A program made the translations under genes and the position numbers. A DNA stretch of 64,000 nt, from assembly GCA_005790605.1 (NCBI GenBank), contig SXUI01000068.1, forward strand, positions 1-64,000, in the 5' to 3' direction. This stretch comes from Planctomycetia bacterium (GTDB taxonomy: Bacteria; Planctomycetota; Phycisphaerae; Phycisphaerales; SM1A02). The notes under the pieces were generated by a model. It searched no databases. It was given only the letters and a program-made list of their open reading frames with translations, and had not been told where the DNA came from. Shown piece after piece: positions 1 to 8,246 of the stretch. Position 1 is the stretch's first letter. Each line of letters starts with the position of its first letter.

Positions 1-610
1 CGCGCCCTGCGCGCGCATGTCCTTCAAGCACATCGCTGGTCTTTCGAAGACCTGCGAGTTCAGGGCAATCGAGTGTCTGCTCGTAGGTTCGATTGAGGAG
101 TGCGCAGAGTGATTCGCGTGCGCCATCTTGGGTGAGGTCGATGCCTTCAATCGACCAACCTGCCGCGAGCTCGGGTATTGTCGGCGCGAGGAACTTCGGC
201 ATCGGTCGCTCGAGATACTCAAGCGTCGCGAGAGGCGAGAAGCCAGCGCACTTGAATGCATGTGCTTCAAGTACTCGCTCGGGCGGGACGAGCGCTTGCG
301 AAAGATCCACCTCGTCGCGCACGAGCCGCACTGCAAATGCGATGAGTGTTGAGAGGAGTTCCGCCTTCTCTAAGCTCATGGGCTCAGAGGTCGCGAGCAT
401 TGCGGTCCTGCCAGGGGCGACGATCGGAAGGACTGAAGCGAGCAGACGGCCCTCCGGGTCACCCAAGCAGGAGAGGCGGTTCACGGCAATTCCGGTTTCC
501 CGTGCGTGCGCAAGAAATCGCTCGCCCGCACTCGGCCCGCCGCCGACAAGGAGTCCCGCGGCATCGGCCAATCGAGAGGGTGGACAGAGAAAGGTCTGGG
601 AGTTGAGCAT
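1..610 (-). CDS. GNAT-family N-acetyltransferase, 3' end cut by window edge
   Basis: The minus strand is open from an ATG at 610 to the window edge (203 codons), with a TAA 18 codons further upstream in frame. The protein begins MLNSQTFLCPPSR. Near the truncated end it reads YEQTLDCPELAGLRKTSDVL, a pattern I associate with mycothiol-synthase-like GNAT proteins of planctomycetes. The acetyl-CoA binding half would lie outside the window, so neither catalysis nor substrate can be judged. It is divergent from the secreted-protein gene at 703. The start is uncertain because upstream in-frame codons are open and no Shine-Dalgarno is obvious. The overlapping plus-strand reading frame (93-824) is a shadow. 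Confidence 0.6.
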   Translation of the reverse strand, partial: MLNSQTFLCPPSRLADAAGLLVGGGPSAGERFLAHARETGIAVNRLSCLGDPEGRLLASVLPIVAPGRTAMLATSEPMSLEKAELLSTLIAFAVRLVRDEVDLSQALVPPERVLEAHAFKCAGFSPLATLEYLERPMPKFLAPTIPELAAGWSIEGIDLTQDGARESLCALLNRTYEQTLDCPELAGLRKTSDVLEGHARAGR

Positions 611-689
611 GGAGAGCCAATCGACGCCGTCGGCTTCGCACGGGGCCCTTGCGAAGGCACCGTCTTACGCAGGTCGCGCGGAGAAGTTG

Positions 690-695
690 TACAAT
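690..695 (+). promoter_or_regulatory. -10 box TACAAT, 7 nt before ATG 703
   Basis: TACAAT followed by CGGCTCC and then ATG. The box sits in the 8-bp palindrome TTGTACAA (687-694), in the divergent GNAT/secreted-protein spacer. At this spacing the mRNA would start at or next to the start codon. Confidence 0.5.
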
Positions 696-702
696 CGGCT
701 CC

Positions 703-1365
703 ATGCGTCTGCGAGGATCCAAAGTCGTCTTTTCCCCAATGCACACAGTCCGCGTCGCGGTTCTTTGCGCGTCGCCCTTCGCCGCGAGCGTACTGCTGGC
801 GGGGAGCCTCTCCGCAGTCTCTGACGCTGCTCCTTTGCACGCGACCGTCGCGCCTCCGAGCAAGGATCTCTCCTGCACACCCAACGCCATGCGTGTCTAT
901 AAGGACCCGCAGAGTGGGCAGTCCTACGCGTACATCACCTTTGACCTCCTGAACTCGACCGGTGCGGACCGTCGGTTCGCGCCACGATTTGAACTGTTGC
1001 TTGACGACGGCGTCGTCGTAGCGTCAGGGAGCGAGGTCCCCTCGAAGGTCACGCGTGCAATCAAGACCGCGTTGGGTGATCCGCTCGTCGAAGATCAGTT
1101 TCAGGTGCTCGGAACAGTGCTTGAGGGCAAAGAAAACGCTCGCCGCGGTCTCGTCGTCTGGCGAATGACGGAGACTGAGCCCACGGAGGCCACGGTGTTC
1201 ATCACCGGACTCTCGCGCATGTCTGATAAGAATCCACACCCAACCAGTGGGGAGCCCCTGGTCCGTCGCCGGACAATGCGGGTGGACTATGTGATTCCGG
1301 GGGACGCTATCGCGCATACCACCGTGAGTTACGAACCAGGCAAGATCGAGTGGATCATGCGCTGA
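703..1365 (+). CDS. Secreted protein of unknown function
   Basis: 220 aa from ATG 703. An alternative ATG at 739 would give a shorter n-region (MHTVRVAVLCASPF). I chose 703 because of the -10 box directly upstream. A hydrophobic signal-peptide-like stretch ending near VSDAAP is followed by a mature part rich in beta-strand patterns (YAYITFDLLNSTG, FELLLDDGVVVASG, TMRVDYVIPGD). There are no cysteine clusters or catalytic motifs that I recognise. It may be periplasmic or cell-surface. The family is not recognised. The next gene, rpmA, has its own leader, so this looks monocistronic. Confidence 0.65.
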   Translation: MRLRGSKVVFSPMHTVRVAVLCASPFAASVLLAGSLSAVSDAAPLHATVAPPSKDLSCTPNAMRVYKDPQSGQSYAYITFDLLNSTGADRRFAPRFELLLDDGVVVASGSEVPSKVTRAIKTALGDPLVEDQFQVLGTVLEGKENARRGLVVWRMTETEPTEATVFITGLSRMSDKNPHPTSGEPLVRRRTMRVDYVIPGDAIAHTTVSYEPGKIEWIMR

Positions 1366-1373
1366 GAGTTTGA

Positions 1374-1379
1374 TATCCT
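1374..1379 (+). promoter_or_regulatory. Putative -10 (TATCCT) and long leader of rpmA
   Basis: TATCCT lies just after the preceding stop and would give a leader of about 150 nt to rpmA. The leader has a short CGCCC/GGGCG hairpin near 1396-1409 and a direct repeat of GGCTTGCGAG about 40-55 nt before the start, followed by an AGGAGA Shine-Dalgarno. No rplU precedes rpmA, so the usual L21 leader is absent. Confidence 0.35.
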
Positions 1380-1536
1380 CCGCGACTCGGAAAAACGCCC
1401 GCAGGGGCGCCGTGCAGCGTGTTTGGGTAGTTCATTTCAATTCATTGCAATGTTGGCCGTTGAAGCATCGTGCTTCTCGGTGAAGGCTTGCGAGTGACTG
1501 GCTTGCGAGCAATAGGTTTGCTCAGGAGATGCAGTA

Positions 1537-1809
1537 GTGGCACACAAGAAGGGCCAAGGCTCTACAGAAAACGGTCGAGACTCAAACGCGCAGTATCGAG
1601 GCGTGAAGCTTTTCGGCGGCGAGTTTGCGAAGGCAGGCTCCATCATCGTGCGTCAGTGTGGCACGAAGTGGAAAGCTGGATATCTCGTGCACCGCGCGAA
1701 GGATGACACACTCATGGCGCTCGCAGCCGGACATGTCCGATTCCGCGGCGGCAATGTTGACATCATTCCAGCTGATCCAGCGACGCCACGCTACTCCGCA
1801 GTCGGCTGA
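1537..1809 (+). CDS. rpmA: 50S ribosomal protein bL27
   Basis: 90 aa, normal bL27 length. It starts [20 protein letters not shown] and continues with the conserved [14 protein letters not shown] and a basic globular core; the N-terminal extension reaches toward the peptidyl-transferase centre in other bacteria. The start is GTG, fixed by homology and by a Shine-Dalgarno AGGAGA 7 nt upstream (1524-1529). There is no Firmicutes-type cleavable leader. In most bacteria rplU precedes rpmA; here the upstream gene is an unrelated secreted protein. Obg follows after 120 bp, keeping the common rpmA-obg order. Confidence 0.97.
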   Translation: MAHKKGQGSTENGRDSNAQYRGVKLFGGEFAKAGSIIVRQCGTKWKAGYLVHRAKDDTLMALAAGHVRFRGGNVDIIPADPATPRYSAVG

Positions 1810-1929
1810 GTTTGCGCGGTCTCCACGCGCGACTCGCACCACGGATGCTTCTTGTGCCGCACCTTTGCCTCGCAGGCATCGCGTGCGGCGTTTCTTTCCG
1901 CGCTGTCTGCGCTCAGCCCGAACTTCAAC

Positions 1930-2961
1930 ATGCTTGTCGATGAAGCCACAATCTATGTCCGCTCTGGCCGCGGCGGCAACGGCATCGTGAGCTTGTTGCG
2001 AGAGAAGGACCGCCCGTATGCGGGTCCGGATGGTGGCGATGGTGGACGAGGTGGTGATGTGATTCTCGTTGGTGATCCGCACCTCGACACGCTTATCGAA
2101 TTCGCGTTCAAGCCGCACCATCACGCGGAACATGGTGAGAGTGGCAGTGGAAAATGCTGTCATGGGAAAGACGCGCCGGATCTTCGAGTGCGCGTGCCAC
2201 TGGGCAGCGTGATCGTGGATGTCGATAGTGGCGAGTTTGTCGCTGACATCACCGAGGCAGGACAAGAGGTCGTCGTCGCGCAAGGTGGCAAGGGCGGATT
2301 CGGCAACGCGCACTTCAAGACCAGTACGAACCAAACGCCGAGCGAGTCGCATCCAGCGGGTGAATCGATTGATCGCACGCTCCACATCGAACTCAAGCTC
2401 ATCGCGGACATCGGGCTTGTCGGACTTCCCAATGCAGGGAAATCCACGCTCCTGAAGGCTGTCAGTCGTGCGAATCCTAAAGTTGCGGCATATCCATTTA
2501 CAACGCTGAAGCCGCAACTCGGTCTTGCTGAATTGCCCGGCGACCGGCGGCTCATCATCGCGGATATTCCTGGCCTCATCGAAGGCGCGAGCGATGGACA
2601 TGGGCTCGGGCATGACTTCTTGCGTCACATCGAACGCACCAAGGCCATCGTGCACCTCGTTGAACTCGAACCGATGGACGGCTCAGATCCCGTGGCGAAC
2701 TACCGCGCGATTCGCGCTGAGCTGCACGCTTTTTCAACCGAGCTCGCAGAGAAGCAGGAGATCGTCGCGTTTAGCAAGGCCGATCTCCTTGACGAAGAGG
2801 AATGCACTGCGCTCGTGCGAAGATTCAGCGGCGCGATTGGAATTGCGAAGGACGAGCCGTACTTTGTTGTTTCGGGTGCGACCGGCACGGGCATTCGCGA
2901 GTTGCTCGAGGCCTGCTGGTCGCTCGTGAAGCCCGCTGAGAACACTTGGCGTCGCACCTGA
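1930..2961 (+). CDS. obg: GTPase Obg (ribosome assembly/stress)
   Basis: 343 aa. The N-terminal glycine-rich Obg domain (residues about 1-160; MLVDEATIYVRSG, GGDGGRGGDVIL) is followed by a GTPase domain with G1 GLPNAGKST and G3 DIPGLIEGASDGHGLGHDFL. G4 reads FSKAD rather than NKxD, so the base-specificity asparagine is serine (about residue 282). G5 is SGATGTG. No extra C-terminal OCT domain is present. Obg binds the large ribosomal subunit and couples growth to nucleotide state. The start ATG 1930 gives the canonical N-terminus; upstream in-frame sequence is not Obg-like. It probably shares a transcript with rpmA. Confidence 0.96.
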   Translation: MLVDEATIYVRSGRGGNGIVSLLREKDRPYAGPDGGDGGRGGDVILVGDPHLDTLIEFAFKPHHHAEHGESGSGKCCHGKDAPDLRVRVPLGSVIVDVDSGEFVADITEAGQEVVVAQGGKGGFGNAHFKTSTNQTPSESHPAGESIDRTLHIELKLIADIGLVGLPNAGKSTLLKAVSRANPKVAAYPFTTLKPQLGLAELPGDRRLIIADIPGLIEGASDGHGLGHDFLRHIERTKAIVHLVELEPMDGSDPVANYRAIRAELHAFSTELAEKQEIVAFSKADLLDEEECTALVRRFSGAIGIAKDEPYFVVSGATGTGIRELLEACWSLVKPAENTWRRT

Positions 2962-2978
2962 TTCGCGGACGGCACTCG

Positions 2979-4472
2979 CTAGCGACATAGGGATCGGTAG
3001 ACGCTGAAGAATTCGCCGAGTTCGTCATGGAAGCGATCGCCAAGCGTGAGTTGCGCGATCTCAGCGGTGAGGGAGTCTTCGTCCCCGAGTCGCACACTCC
3101 TGCCTCCGCCTGCAAGCGCAATCTCCGGAAACCACTTCACATCTTTCGCGTCCTCGGCGGCGTGCGCTTGAATTGTGTAGATGCGCATGCCGCGCTCTGC
3201 TGCGCTCTTGGCAAGTTCTTCGCACTTCGTTCCTTCGCCGACATGCGGGGGAGCGTCGCCGATGATGATCATCACGCGCTCTGGTGATGTGGCCTCAGCG
3301 CTCGATGATGCGTTGCCCGCGTCAGGTCGCCACGATGCCTGCGTGAGCGTTTCTCGCATCGCGCGGTAGAGCGATTCTGGTTCATCACCGCCGCCTTCCG
3401 CGGTCAAAGCCCAGAGGTTCTTACGCGCAATGAGCGGGTCACTCGTGAAGTCAAAGGCGCTGATTTCCCAGCGATCGTGCGCATCTCGATACCCCGCGAC
3501 CGCAGTGCGTAACGACGCTGAACAACCGCTTAAGAACCCTAGAAGGTCGTCCGCTCCGCCTTGCGCTTGCGCGAGTTCCCCCGACATGCTCGCGGTGCAA
3601 TCGATGAGAATCGCGAGGTCAATCGACTTCGTTGCGAATGCGCCGAGGTAGACCTCCATCTGCACGAAGTCTGGCGCATCGAGGCGTGCCACGGCGTTGA
3701 GTGGCGCGCGGCGGGATCCGGGCTCCCCGCGGGGGACGATGAACGCTCCCTCGTATCCTGGATTTGTGCTGTGCTTGCGCATCCACTCGCGCCATCGGTA
3801 ATCGCGCTTCACGTCGCTTCCTGAAGTGATTGCGGCGAGCCGAGGCGAGAAGACGCCAGCCTCGGCGCGCGTCATGCGCATGATGATGCGACTCAGGAGT
3901 GCGTCGAGTGCGTCGATCTCCTTCCGATCCGCAGCCAACGCCGCGCGCTTCTCTTGTGCATTCTCGGGTGGGGGTGCCGAAGGACGACTTGCTCGCACTG
4001 CGCAACTGAGTTCGAGTGTGAGTAACTGATCATCGAGCGAGTCGGATTTGCTTAGCCGTTCGACGGCCGCCGCGAGGCGGTGCGGTGGAAACGGAAATCG
4101 AGCGCGGAGAATCGTTCGCGCGACGAGTGCGCTCTGTTCACCGGCGATGAGCGAGGGAGAGATCTCCATCCCCCGACGGGCGGCGACGGCATACGCGAAT
4201 GCTCGCACCTGCCAAGCTTTGTCCTCGAGAGATTCCGTCAAGCGCGCGGCACTCTCGGGGCAATCAAATCGCTCGAGTCGAAGGAGAGCGAGGGCTCGAG
4301 AAGGCCAGAACGCGCCGTGTGCCAACTTCTCGATCGCGGCTCGCTCCGCGACGGAGGCGTCCTCGAGGAGCACGGGCTCGACAGTCGTTGGATTCACTCG
4401 GGGCGCCTCGATCGCCGGTGCGCTTGGTGGCACGAGTAGGAGCGCGAAACTGAGTGCGAACGCAAGCGGCAC
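2979..4472 (-). CDS. Secreted HEAT-like / von Willebrand A protein
   Basis: 497 aa from GTG 4472, chosen because TAGACT sits 7 nt upstream and because this start gives a clean signal peptide (PLAFALSFALLLVPPSAPA). Residues about 30-200 look like short helical HEAT-type repeats (AIEKLAHGAFWPSRALALL, KAWQVRAFAYAVAARR). A VWA domain follows from about residue 280, with a MIDAS-like DCTASMSGE, then GGGDEPESLYRA and IIIGDAPPHVGEG. It is likely periplasmic and may bind a divalent cation and a protein ligand. It is convergent with obg. Function unknown beyond the fold. Confidence 0.75.
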   Translation of the reverse strand: MPLAFALSFALLLVPPSAPAIEAPRVNPTTVEPVLLEDASVAERAAIEKLAHGAFWPSRALALLRLERFDCPESAARLTESLEDKAWQVRAFAYAVAARRGMEISPSLIAGEQSALVARTILRARFPFPPHRLAAAVERLSKSDSLDDQLLTLELSCAVRASRPSAPPPENAQEKRAALAADRKEIDALDALLSRIIMRMTRAEAGVFSPRLAAITSGSDVKRDYRWREWMRKHSTNPGYEGAFIVPRGEPGSRRAPLNAVARLDAPDFVQMEVYLGAFATKSIDLAILIDCTASMSGELAQAQGGADDLLGFLSGCSASLRTAVAGYRDAHDRWEISAFDFTSDPLIARKNLWALTAEGGGDEPESLYRAMRETLTQASWRPDAGNASSSAEATSPERVMIIIGDAPPHVGEGTKCEELAKSAAERGMRIYTIQAHAAEDAKDVKWFPEIALAGGGRSVRLGDEDSLTAEIAQLTLGDRFHDELGEFFSVYRSLCR

Positions 4473-4479
4473 AGGGATT

Positions 4480-4485
4480 AGTCTA
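4480..4485 (-). promoter_or_regulatory. -10 box TAGACT, 7 nt before GTG 4472
   Basis: On the minus strand TAGACT-AATCCCT-GTG. The motif helps decide the start of the VWA gene, since no ATG precedes the signal peptide closely. Confidence 0.5.
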
Positions 4486-4534
4486 CGCGCAGGCTGCCAT
4501 GAATCGCTGCATTTGTGATGCTGAGGAGTCGTGC

Positions 4535-5101
4535 ATGATTGACCGAGACTTGTTGCGTAGTGCATTTGCCCGTTCGCGCCCTTTCCCTGAGTACATCGCG
4601 AGCGATCCCGCGCGCGCCCCGCATTGGTGGCAGGTGCACGCACGCGCGCGGCTTTCATCCGATCAAGTCGCATCGCTCCGTTCGTTTTCACGAGAAATGA
4701 AGGTGCTCTGCCTCACGGGAACATGGTGCGGCGATTGCGCGCAGCAGGTGCCGCTGCTCCATCGCATCGCAGAGGAGTCGAGCCGCATCGATTTCCGATG
4801 CATCGATCGAAGCGAGGCGGGTGCGTGGAGCGAGCAACTCACGATTTGCGGAGGCGCTCGCGTGCCTGTGGCGATCTTTATGGCCGAGGACTTCGAAGTC
4901 TGCGCGCTGCTCGGCGACTGCACGCTCTCGCGATATCGCGCCATCGCCGCGCGCAAACTTGGTGATGCGTGCGAGGTTGCATGGGCGAAGCACTCAGAGG
5001 ATGAACTTCTCGCGACACTTGCGGACTGGCTCGCCGAGTTTGAGCGCGTGCAATGGATGCTGCGCCTTTCGCCGCGCCTGCGCGCCTTGCACCATGACTA
5101 G
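4535..5101 (+). CDS. Thioredoxin-fold protein with WCGDC motif
   Basis: 188 aa. Around residue 65 the sequence KVLCLTGTWCGDCAQQVPLL shows a redox-active CxxC of thioredoxin type, followed by a thioredoxin-like fold (FRCIDRSEAG, GARVPVAIFMAEDF with the cis-proline region). No signal peptide, so cytoplasmic. ATG 4535 is preceded by GAGGAG at a good Shine-Dalgarno distance; an ATG at 4499 would add 12 residues. It lies between two VWA genes and is divergent from the first. Partner and substrate are unknown; a cytoplasmic thiol-disulfide or peroxide-handling role is an inference. Confidence 0.8.
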   Translation: MIDRDLLRSAFARSRPFPEYIASDPARAPHWWQVHARARLSSDQVASLRSFSREMKVLCLTGTWCGDCAQQVPLLHRIAEESSRIDFRCIDRSEAGAWSEQLTICGGARVPVAIFMAEDFEVCALLGDCTLSRYRAIAARKLGDACEVAWAKHSEDELLATLADWLAEFERVQWMLRLSPRLRALHHD

Positions 5102-5132
5102 CCCACGATGGCATACGCATCGAAAGAAATCG

Positions 5133-5163
5133 GGCTCCGCCTGATGTTGAGTCAGGCGGAGCC
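5133..5163 (-). terminator. Hairpin terminator between convergent genes
   Basis: A perfect 12-bp stem (GGCTCCGCCTGA / TCAGGCGGAGCC) with a 7-nt loop. On the minus strand it is followed by CGATTTCTTTC, so it best serves the VIT/VWA gene that ends at 5206. It may also insulate the thioredoxin-like gene. Confidence 0.65.
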
Positions 5164-5205
5164 AAGAAGTTGGAGCGTGGTCGCACGACAGAACTGTTCT
5201 GGACA

Positions 5206-7479
5206 TCAACTCTGCGTTGGGGGGAACAGGCTCGAGGCGAGTTCCCAATCAGTGGATGGCAACCAATCACTTTGGATCCCGCCGCGCAGATTCTTAAGCG
5301 CTTCCACTTGAGCTTGCGAAGAGTTCCAGCCCTCGATTGCAGCCTGCAAAATGGCTTCGATTTGCAGCCAGAGCGGACTCGATTGATCTTCACCACTCGA
5401 GAATCCCCAGTACAAGATCTGGATCGCGTGATGGATCGATGGCGCAGGCGACATCACTTGCGTCCAGTCAAGAGCGCGGCGACCGGTTGGAGCAGTGGTG
5501 AAGCCGTTTGGGACAGGAGGGACTGAGGTGGCACGATTGCGTTGGGAAACCATGCTGTTCGCGAAGCGCCTCCGATCGTGCCGCGGCGCCCGTGCGAATC
5601 GCGGAGTAGGTTCGGCGTAGCATGCGATGTCGTCGCAACTGGTGATAGGACTGCATTTCAAGCTGAAACACGTCAGGGCTTGATCGTCCACGCGATCCGT
5701 CGGTTGCGCGATCGCGATCGGTTCGCCGTGCACATTGCTCTGCTCATCGACAGCGACGAAGGAGGTGAACCGAGTGAGCAATCGATGCTTCACGCCGAGT
5801 TGCGCGATGTGCTCTTCGAGTTCATCACGCGACTCCGGTTCGGAGATGATGCGATCTTCAAGGCGCTCGATGATTCCGCGCGCCCAGATCGAACCCAAGT
5901 CCAGGGTGGTTCGCACGACCGTGCACTTCCCAACGAACGCTCCGTCGCTTCCTTCGATGCTCACCGATGCACGCGACGCCTCGATGAAGAAACTCGAGGA
6001 CCGACCCGCAAAGAGATCGCAGTGCGCAGTCTTCGTGGCTCCTACTTCGCGGAGGTTCATCGCCATCGGTCCGTTGCATTCGAGTCGGAAGCGCGTCATT
6101 TCCGCCTCGATGTCATCGCCGTCCTCCAGCGCGAGGTAGGAACCGCCACCGAGTCGGGCGAGTCGCGACAGCATCGCATTGGATGGTGCTAAGCCGATGC
6201 CAAGCACGAAGAGCCGCGTGGCAGGGTCGAAGTGCCTCGTCACCTCCAGAAGCTCTTGATCGTTCCCGACATCTCCATCGGTCACGAACAGCACCGTGCG
6301 AGCGACACTCGTCGGAACCGCGGTAGTGCAGGATTTCACCAGCGCAGGGAGCGCAACCGTTCCGCCACGAGCATCGATCTTCGCGAGCCAGCCGAGCGCC
6401 TTCTTGACATTCTTTGGCGACGCGACGCAAGCCTTCTCGCTGAAGCACTCGGCTTCATCATCAAAGGCGATGAGTTCAAACGAGTCCGTCTCGCGCAGCG
6501 CCTTGAGCGCAGAAGCGATCGCGCGCTTCGCGGCATCGATTCGTTCGCCAGACATCGAGCCAGAACGGTCAAGGACGAACGACGCGATGAGCGGTTGCTC
6601 AAGGGATGGTTGCGCCTCCGAGGGAGGATGCACGACGACGAGGGTTCGCTCGCCATCGGTGTACGCGCGCAGCGCCGTCTTCGATTCACGCGAGTCAAAT
6701 CGCAGAACAACATCACGCGAGCAAGTTGCTTCAGGCGCGAGCGATGCAGTCGTCTGATCATCTTGGCGCTTCACCAGGAGTGCGGCGTTGCTCTTGATGT
6801 TGCAATGCGCACCTTCGCAGACGAGCGAAAACTGCAGGGAGGTTCCGCCCTCGAGCCTGATTGGCGGCGAGAGGAAGGACGCATCCGGCGCCTGATCGGT
6901 ATCCGGACTCGTTCCCTCGCCGGTGTGTCCAATCGGCGTGCCTGGAACGAACTTCGGCGAAATGGCCGTCGGGAAGCGGTACTCAAGCGTCCCGTCGCGC
7001 GTCGTGAGCTTCTCCACCAGTTCCATGCGAACGGTGATGTTTGATTTCGCGGGAACATTGCCGAGCGAAATCGTGTGCACATCATCACGCACGCTCTCGA
7101 CCATGGCGGCGGTCTTGCCACGAGCAAGCGCGCTTGCAAAGTCAGACTTCGCTTCCGCCATTCGCTTGCAGAGTCCCTTCGCGACGCGCGTGCCCGAAGT
7201 CAACTCAAACGCGATGACTGCTGCGCCGAAGGGCAATGGAATGGTGTGCGTCACATCCATCGGCCTGGCGTGCGGATTCGAGTAGTGCTCCACGAGCGTG
7301 GTGTGCGCGCAGTCGCCGACGATGCGCGTATTGACGACGACTCGTTGCAGTGGGAACACTGCGGGCACTGATTCTCGCGTCTTGCCTTTCGTCGGCAATC
7401 CGAGAAGTTCGCCGAGCGTCTTTCCTGAGTTGGATGGTGCGAGTGTTGCGGACACAAGTTCACAGAGTTGGGTAGACAT
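5206..7479 (-). CDS. VIT + VWA domain protein
   Basis: 757 aa. Residues about 40-175 form a VIT (vault/inter-alpha-trypsin) domain (ALEYHY-like LVEHYSNPHARPMDVTHTI, FELTSGTRVAKG). A VWA domain from about residue 290 has a complete MIDAS (FVLDRSGSMSG) and FVTDGDVGNDQ. The C-terminal 150 residues (MVSQRNRATSVPPVP to the end) are not recognised. No signal peptide is visible, so it is probably cytoplasmic. The start has a strong GGAGGA Shine-Dalgarno and overlaps the stop of the MerR gene as TGATG, so the two are translationally coupled. The MIDAS suggests cation-dependent protein binding; the biological role is unknown. Confidence 0.85.
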   Translation of the reverse strand: MSTQLCELVSATLAPSNSGKTLGELLGLPTKGKTRESVPAVFPLQRVVVNTRIVGDCAHTTLVEHYSNPHARPMDVTHTIPLPFGAAVIAFELTSGTRVAKGLCKRMAEAKSDFASALARGKTAAMVESVRDDVHTISLGNVPAKSNITVRMELVEKLTTRDGTLEYRFPTAISPKFVPGTPIGHTGEGTSPDTDQAPDASFLSPPIRLEGGTSLQFSLVCEGAHCNIKSNAALLVKRQDDQTTASLAPEATCSRDVVLRFDSRESKTALRAYTDGERTLVVVHPPSEAQPSLEQPLIASFVLDRSGSMSGERIDAAKRAIASALKALRETDSFELIAFDDEAECFSEKACVASPKNVKKALGWLAKIDARGGTVALPALVKSCTTAVPTSVARTVLFVTDGDVGNDQELLEVTRHFDPATRLFVLGIGLAPSNAMLSRLARLGGGSYLALEDGDDIEAEMTRFRLECNGPMAMNLREVGATKTAHCDLFAGRSSSFFIEASRASVSIEGSDGAFVGKCTVVRTTLDLGSIWARGIIERLEDRIISEPESRDELEEHIAQLGVKHRLLTRFTSFVAVDEQSNVHGEPIAIAQPTDRVDDQALTCFSLKCSPITSCDDIACYAEPTPRFARAPRHDRRRFANSMVSQRNRATSVPPVPNGFTTAPTGRRALDWTQVMSPAPSIHHAIQILYWGFSSGEDQSSPLWLQIEAILQAAIEGWNSSQAQVEALKNLRGGIQSDWLPSTDWELASSLFPPTQS

Positions 7480-8138
7480 CAGTTTCCTCCGATGGGGTCT
7501 TTTGGGGTGCGTGGGGAAGCACTGGCTGGACTGCGTGGATCCGATCGATCTGCAGTCGTGAGGTGAGAGCGCGTGAGTTGGCGGAGCGCGGCGGCAAGTT
7601 CAGCGGGGGCGTGGATTTCGTTTGGATCGATGAGAAGAGTGACTCCTTGGATAAGGGTGAACGATCGAAGTTCGGCGACGGCGTGGTCTGGTGGTGGGAC
7701 GGAACTGGCCTGAACAGTGGACGGTGTTTCGCAATGCGTGGGCTCCTTGGTTGGGCGATCGAAAAGTACAGTGAGGTGCGATTCGGCAGGCATTGCGAGG
7801 GTGAGCGCTTGGACGAGCGCGTCATCGCTTTGCTGAGGCAGCGCAGACTGAATCTGCGCGAGGGAAAATCCTTCTGCTTGGAGTTGCTTTGCGGCGAGCG
7901 CGCGAACGAGATGTGTCAAGGCGTAGACCGCACGGCGTCCCTGGTAGATGGGCTTTGGGAGAATTCCGAGCGTTTGGTAGAAGCGCACGGTGCGCGTGTC
8001 GATTGCCGACGAGGTCCGACCATCCTCTGATTCGATCCCGAGCTCAAGGAGCGCGGTACTCGCGAGTGAAGTCAGTTCTTCGAGCGACAGTCCGCTCTCG
8101 GGAATTGCTTCAAGGATGTTGGCAATGGCGATTGACAT
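7479..8138 (-). CDS. MerR-like regulator coupled to VIT/VWA protein
   Basis: 219 aa. A winged-helix MerR module spans about residues 15-115 (DTRTVRFYQTLGILPKPIYQGRRAVYALTHLVRALAAKQLQ, residues conserved at the HTH and wing). It is preceded by an N-terminal extension and followed by a proline-rich linker and a short C-terminal domain (SFTLIQGVTLLIDPNEI) with no cysteine ligand set, so it is not a classical metal sensor. The upstream palindrome overlapping a TTGACA -35 implies autoregulation. The TGATG overlap with the VIT/VWA gene suggests that both act in one circuit, perhaps with the VWA protein modulating the regulator (inference). Confidence 0.85.
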   Translation of the reverse strand: MSIAIANILEAIPESGLSLEELTSLASTALLELGIESEDGRTSSAIDTRTVRFYQTLGILPKPIYQGRRAVYALTHLVRALAAKQLQAEGFSLAQIQSALPQQSDDALVQALTLAMPAESHLTVLFDRPTKEPTHCETPSTVQASSVPPPDHAVAELRSFTLIQGVTLLIDPNEIHAPAELAAALRQLTRSHLTTADRSDPRSPASASPRTPKDPIGGN

Positions 8139-8144
8139 GCGAGT

Positions 8145-8172
8145 ATCTTACAGTAACAGCAATCAATGTCAA
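8145..8172 (-). promoter_or_regulatory. Sigma70-type promoter of merR-VIT/VWA operon
   Basis: On the minus strand a -35 TTGACA (8167-8172), 16-bp spacer and -10 TAAGAT (8145-8150), then only ACTCGC before the ATG at 8138. The transcript would be leaderless or nearly so. This is the best -35/-10 pair in the window. Confidence 0.8.
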
Positions 8173-8184
8173 GTGATGTTGACA
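8167..8184. promoter_or_regulatory. Inverted repeat operator TGTCAA-N6-TTGACA
   Basis: A perfect 6+6 inverted repeat with a 6-bp centre, one arm being the -35 hexamer. TTACTGT occurs twice on the minus strand, next to the distal arm and again over the -10. MerR proteins bind palindromes near or in the spacer; this one overlaps the -35, which would fit repression. Confidence 0.6.
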
Positions 8185-8246
8185 GTAAATCGTGAAAATC
8201 ACATAACCTCTTCAAATCAAAAGAGTTGCGGAATCGAAGTTTGGGA

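Noticed and set aside
93-824. 243-aa plus-strand open frame at the left end
   Set aside because: Ser/Arg-rich composition with no domain; it is the shadow of the minus-strand GNAT gene, whose protein is recognisable.
1363-1376. GAGAGTTTGAT resembling the start of 16S rRNA
   Set aside because: Only about 10 bases match and no rRNA sequence follows.
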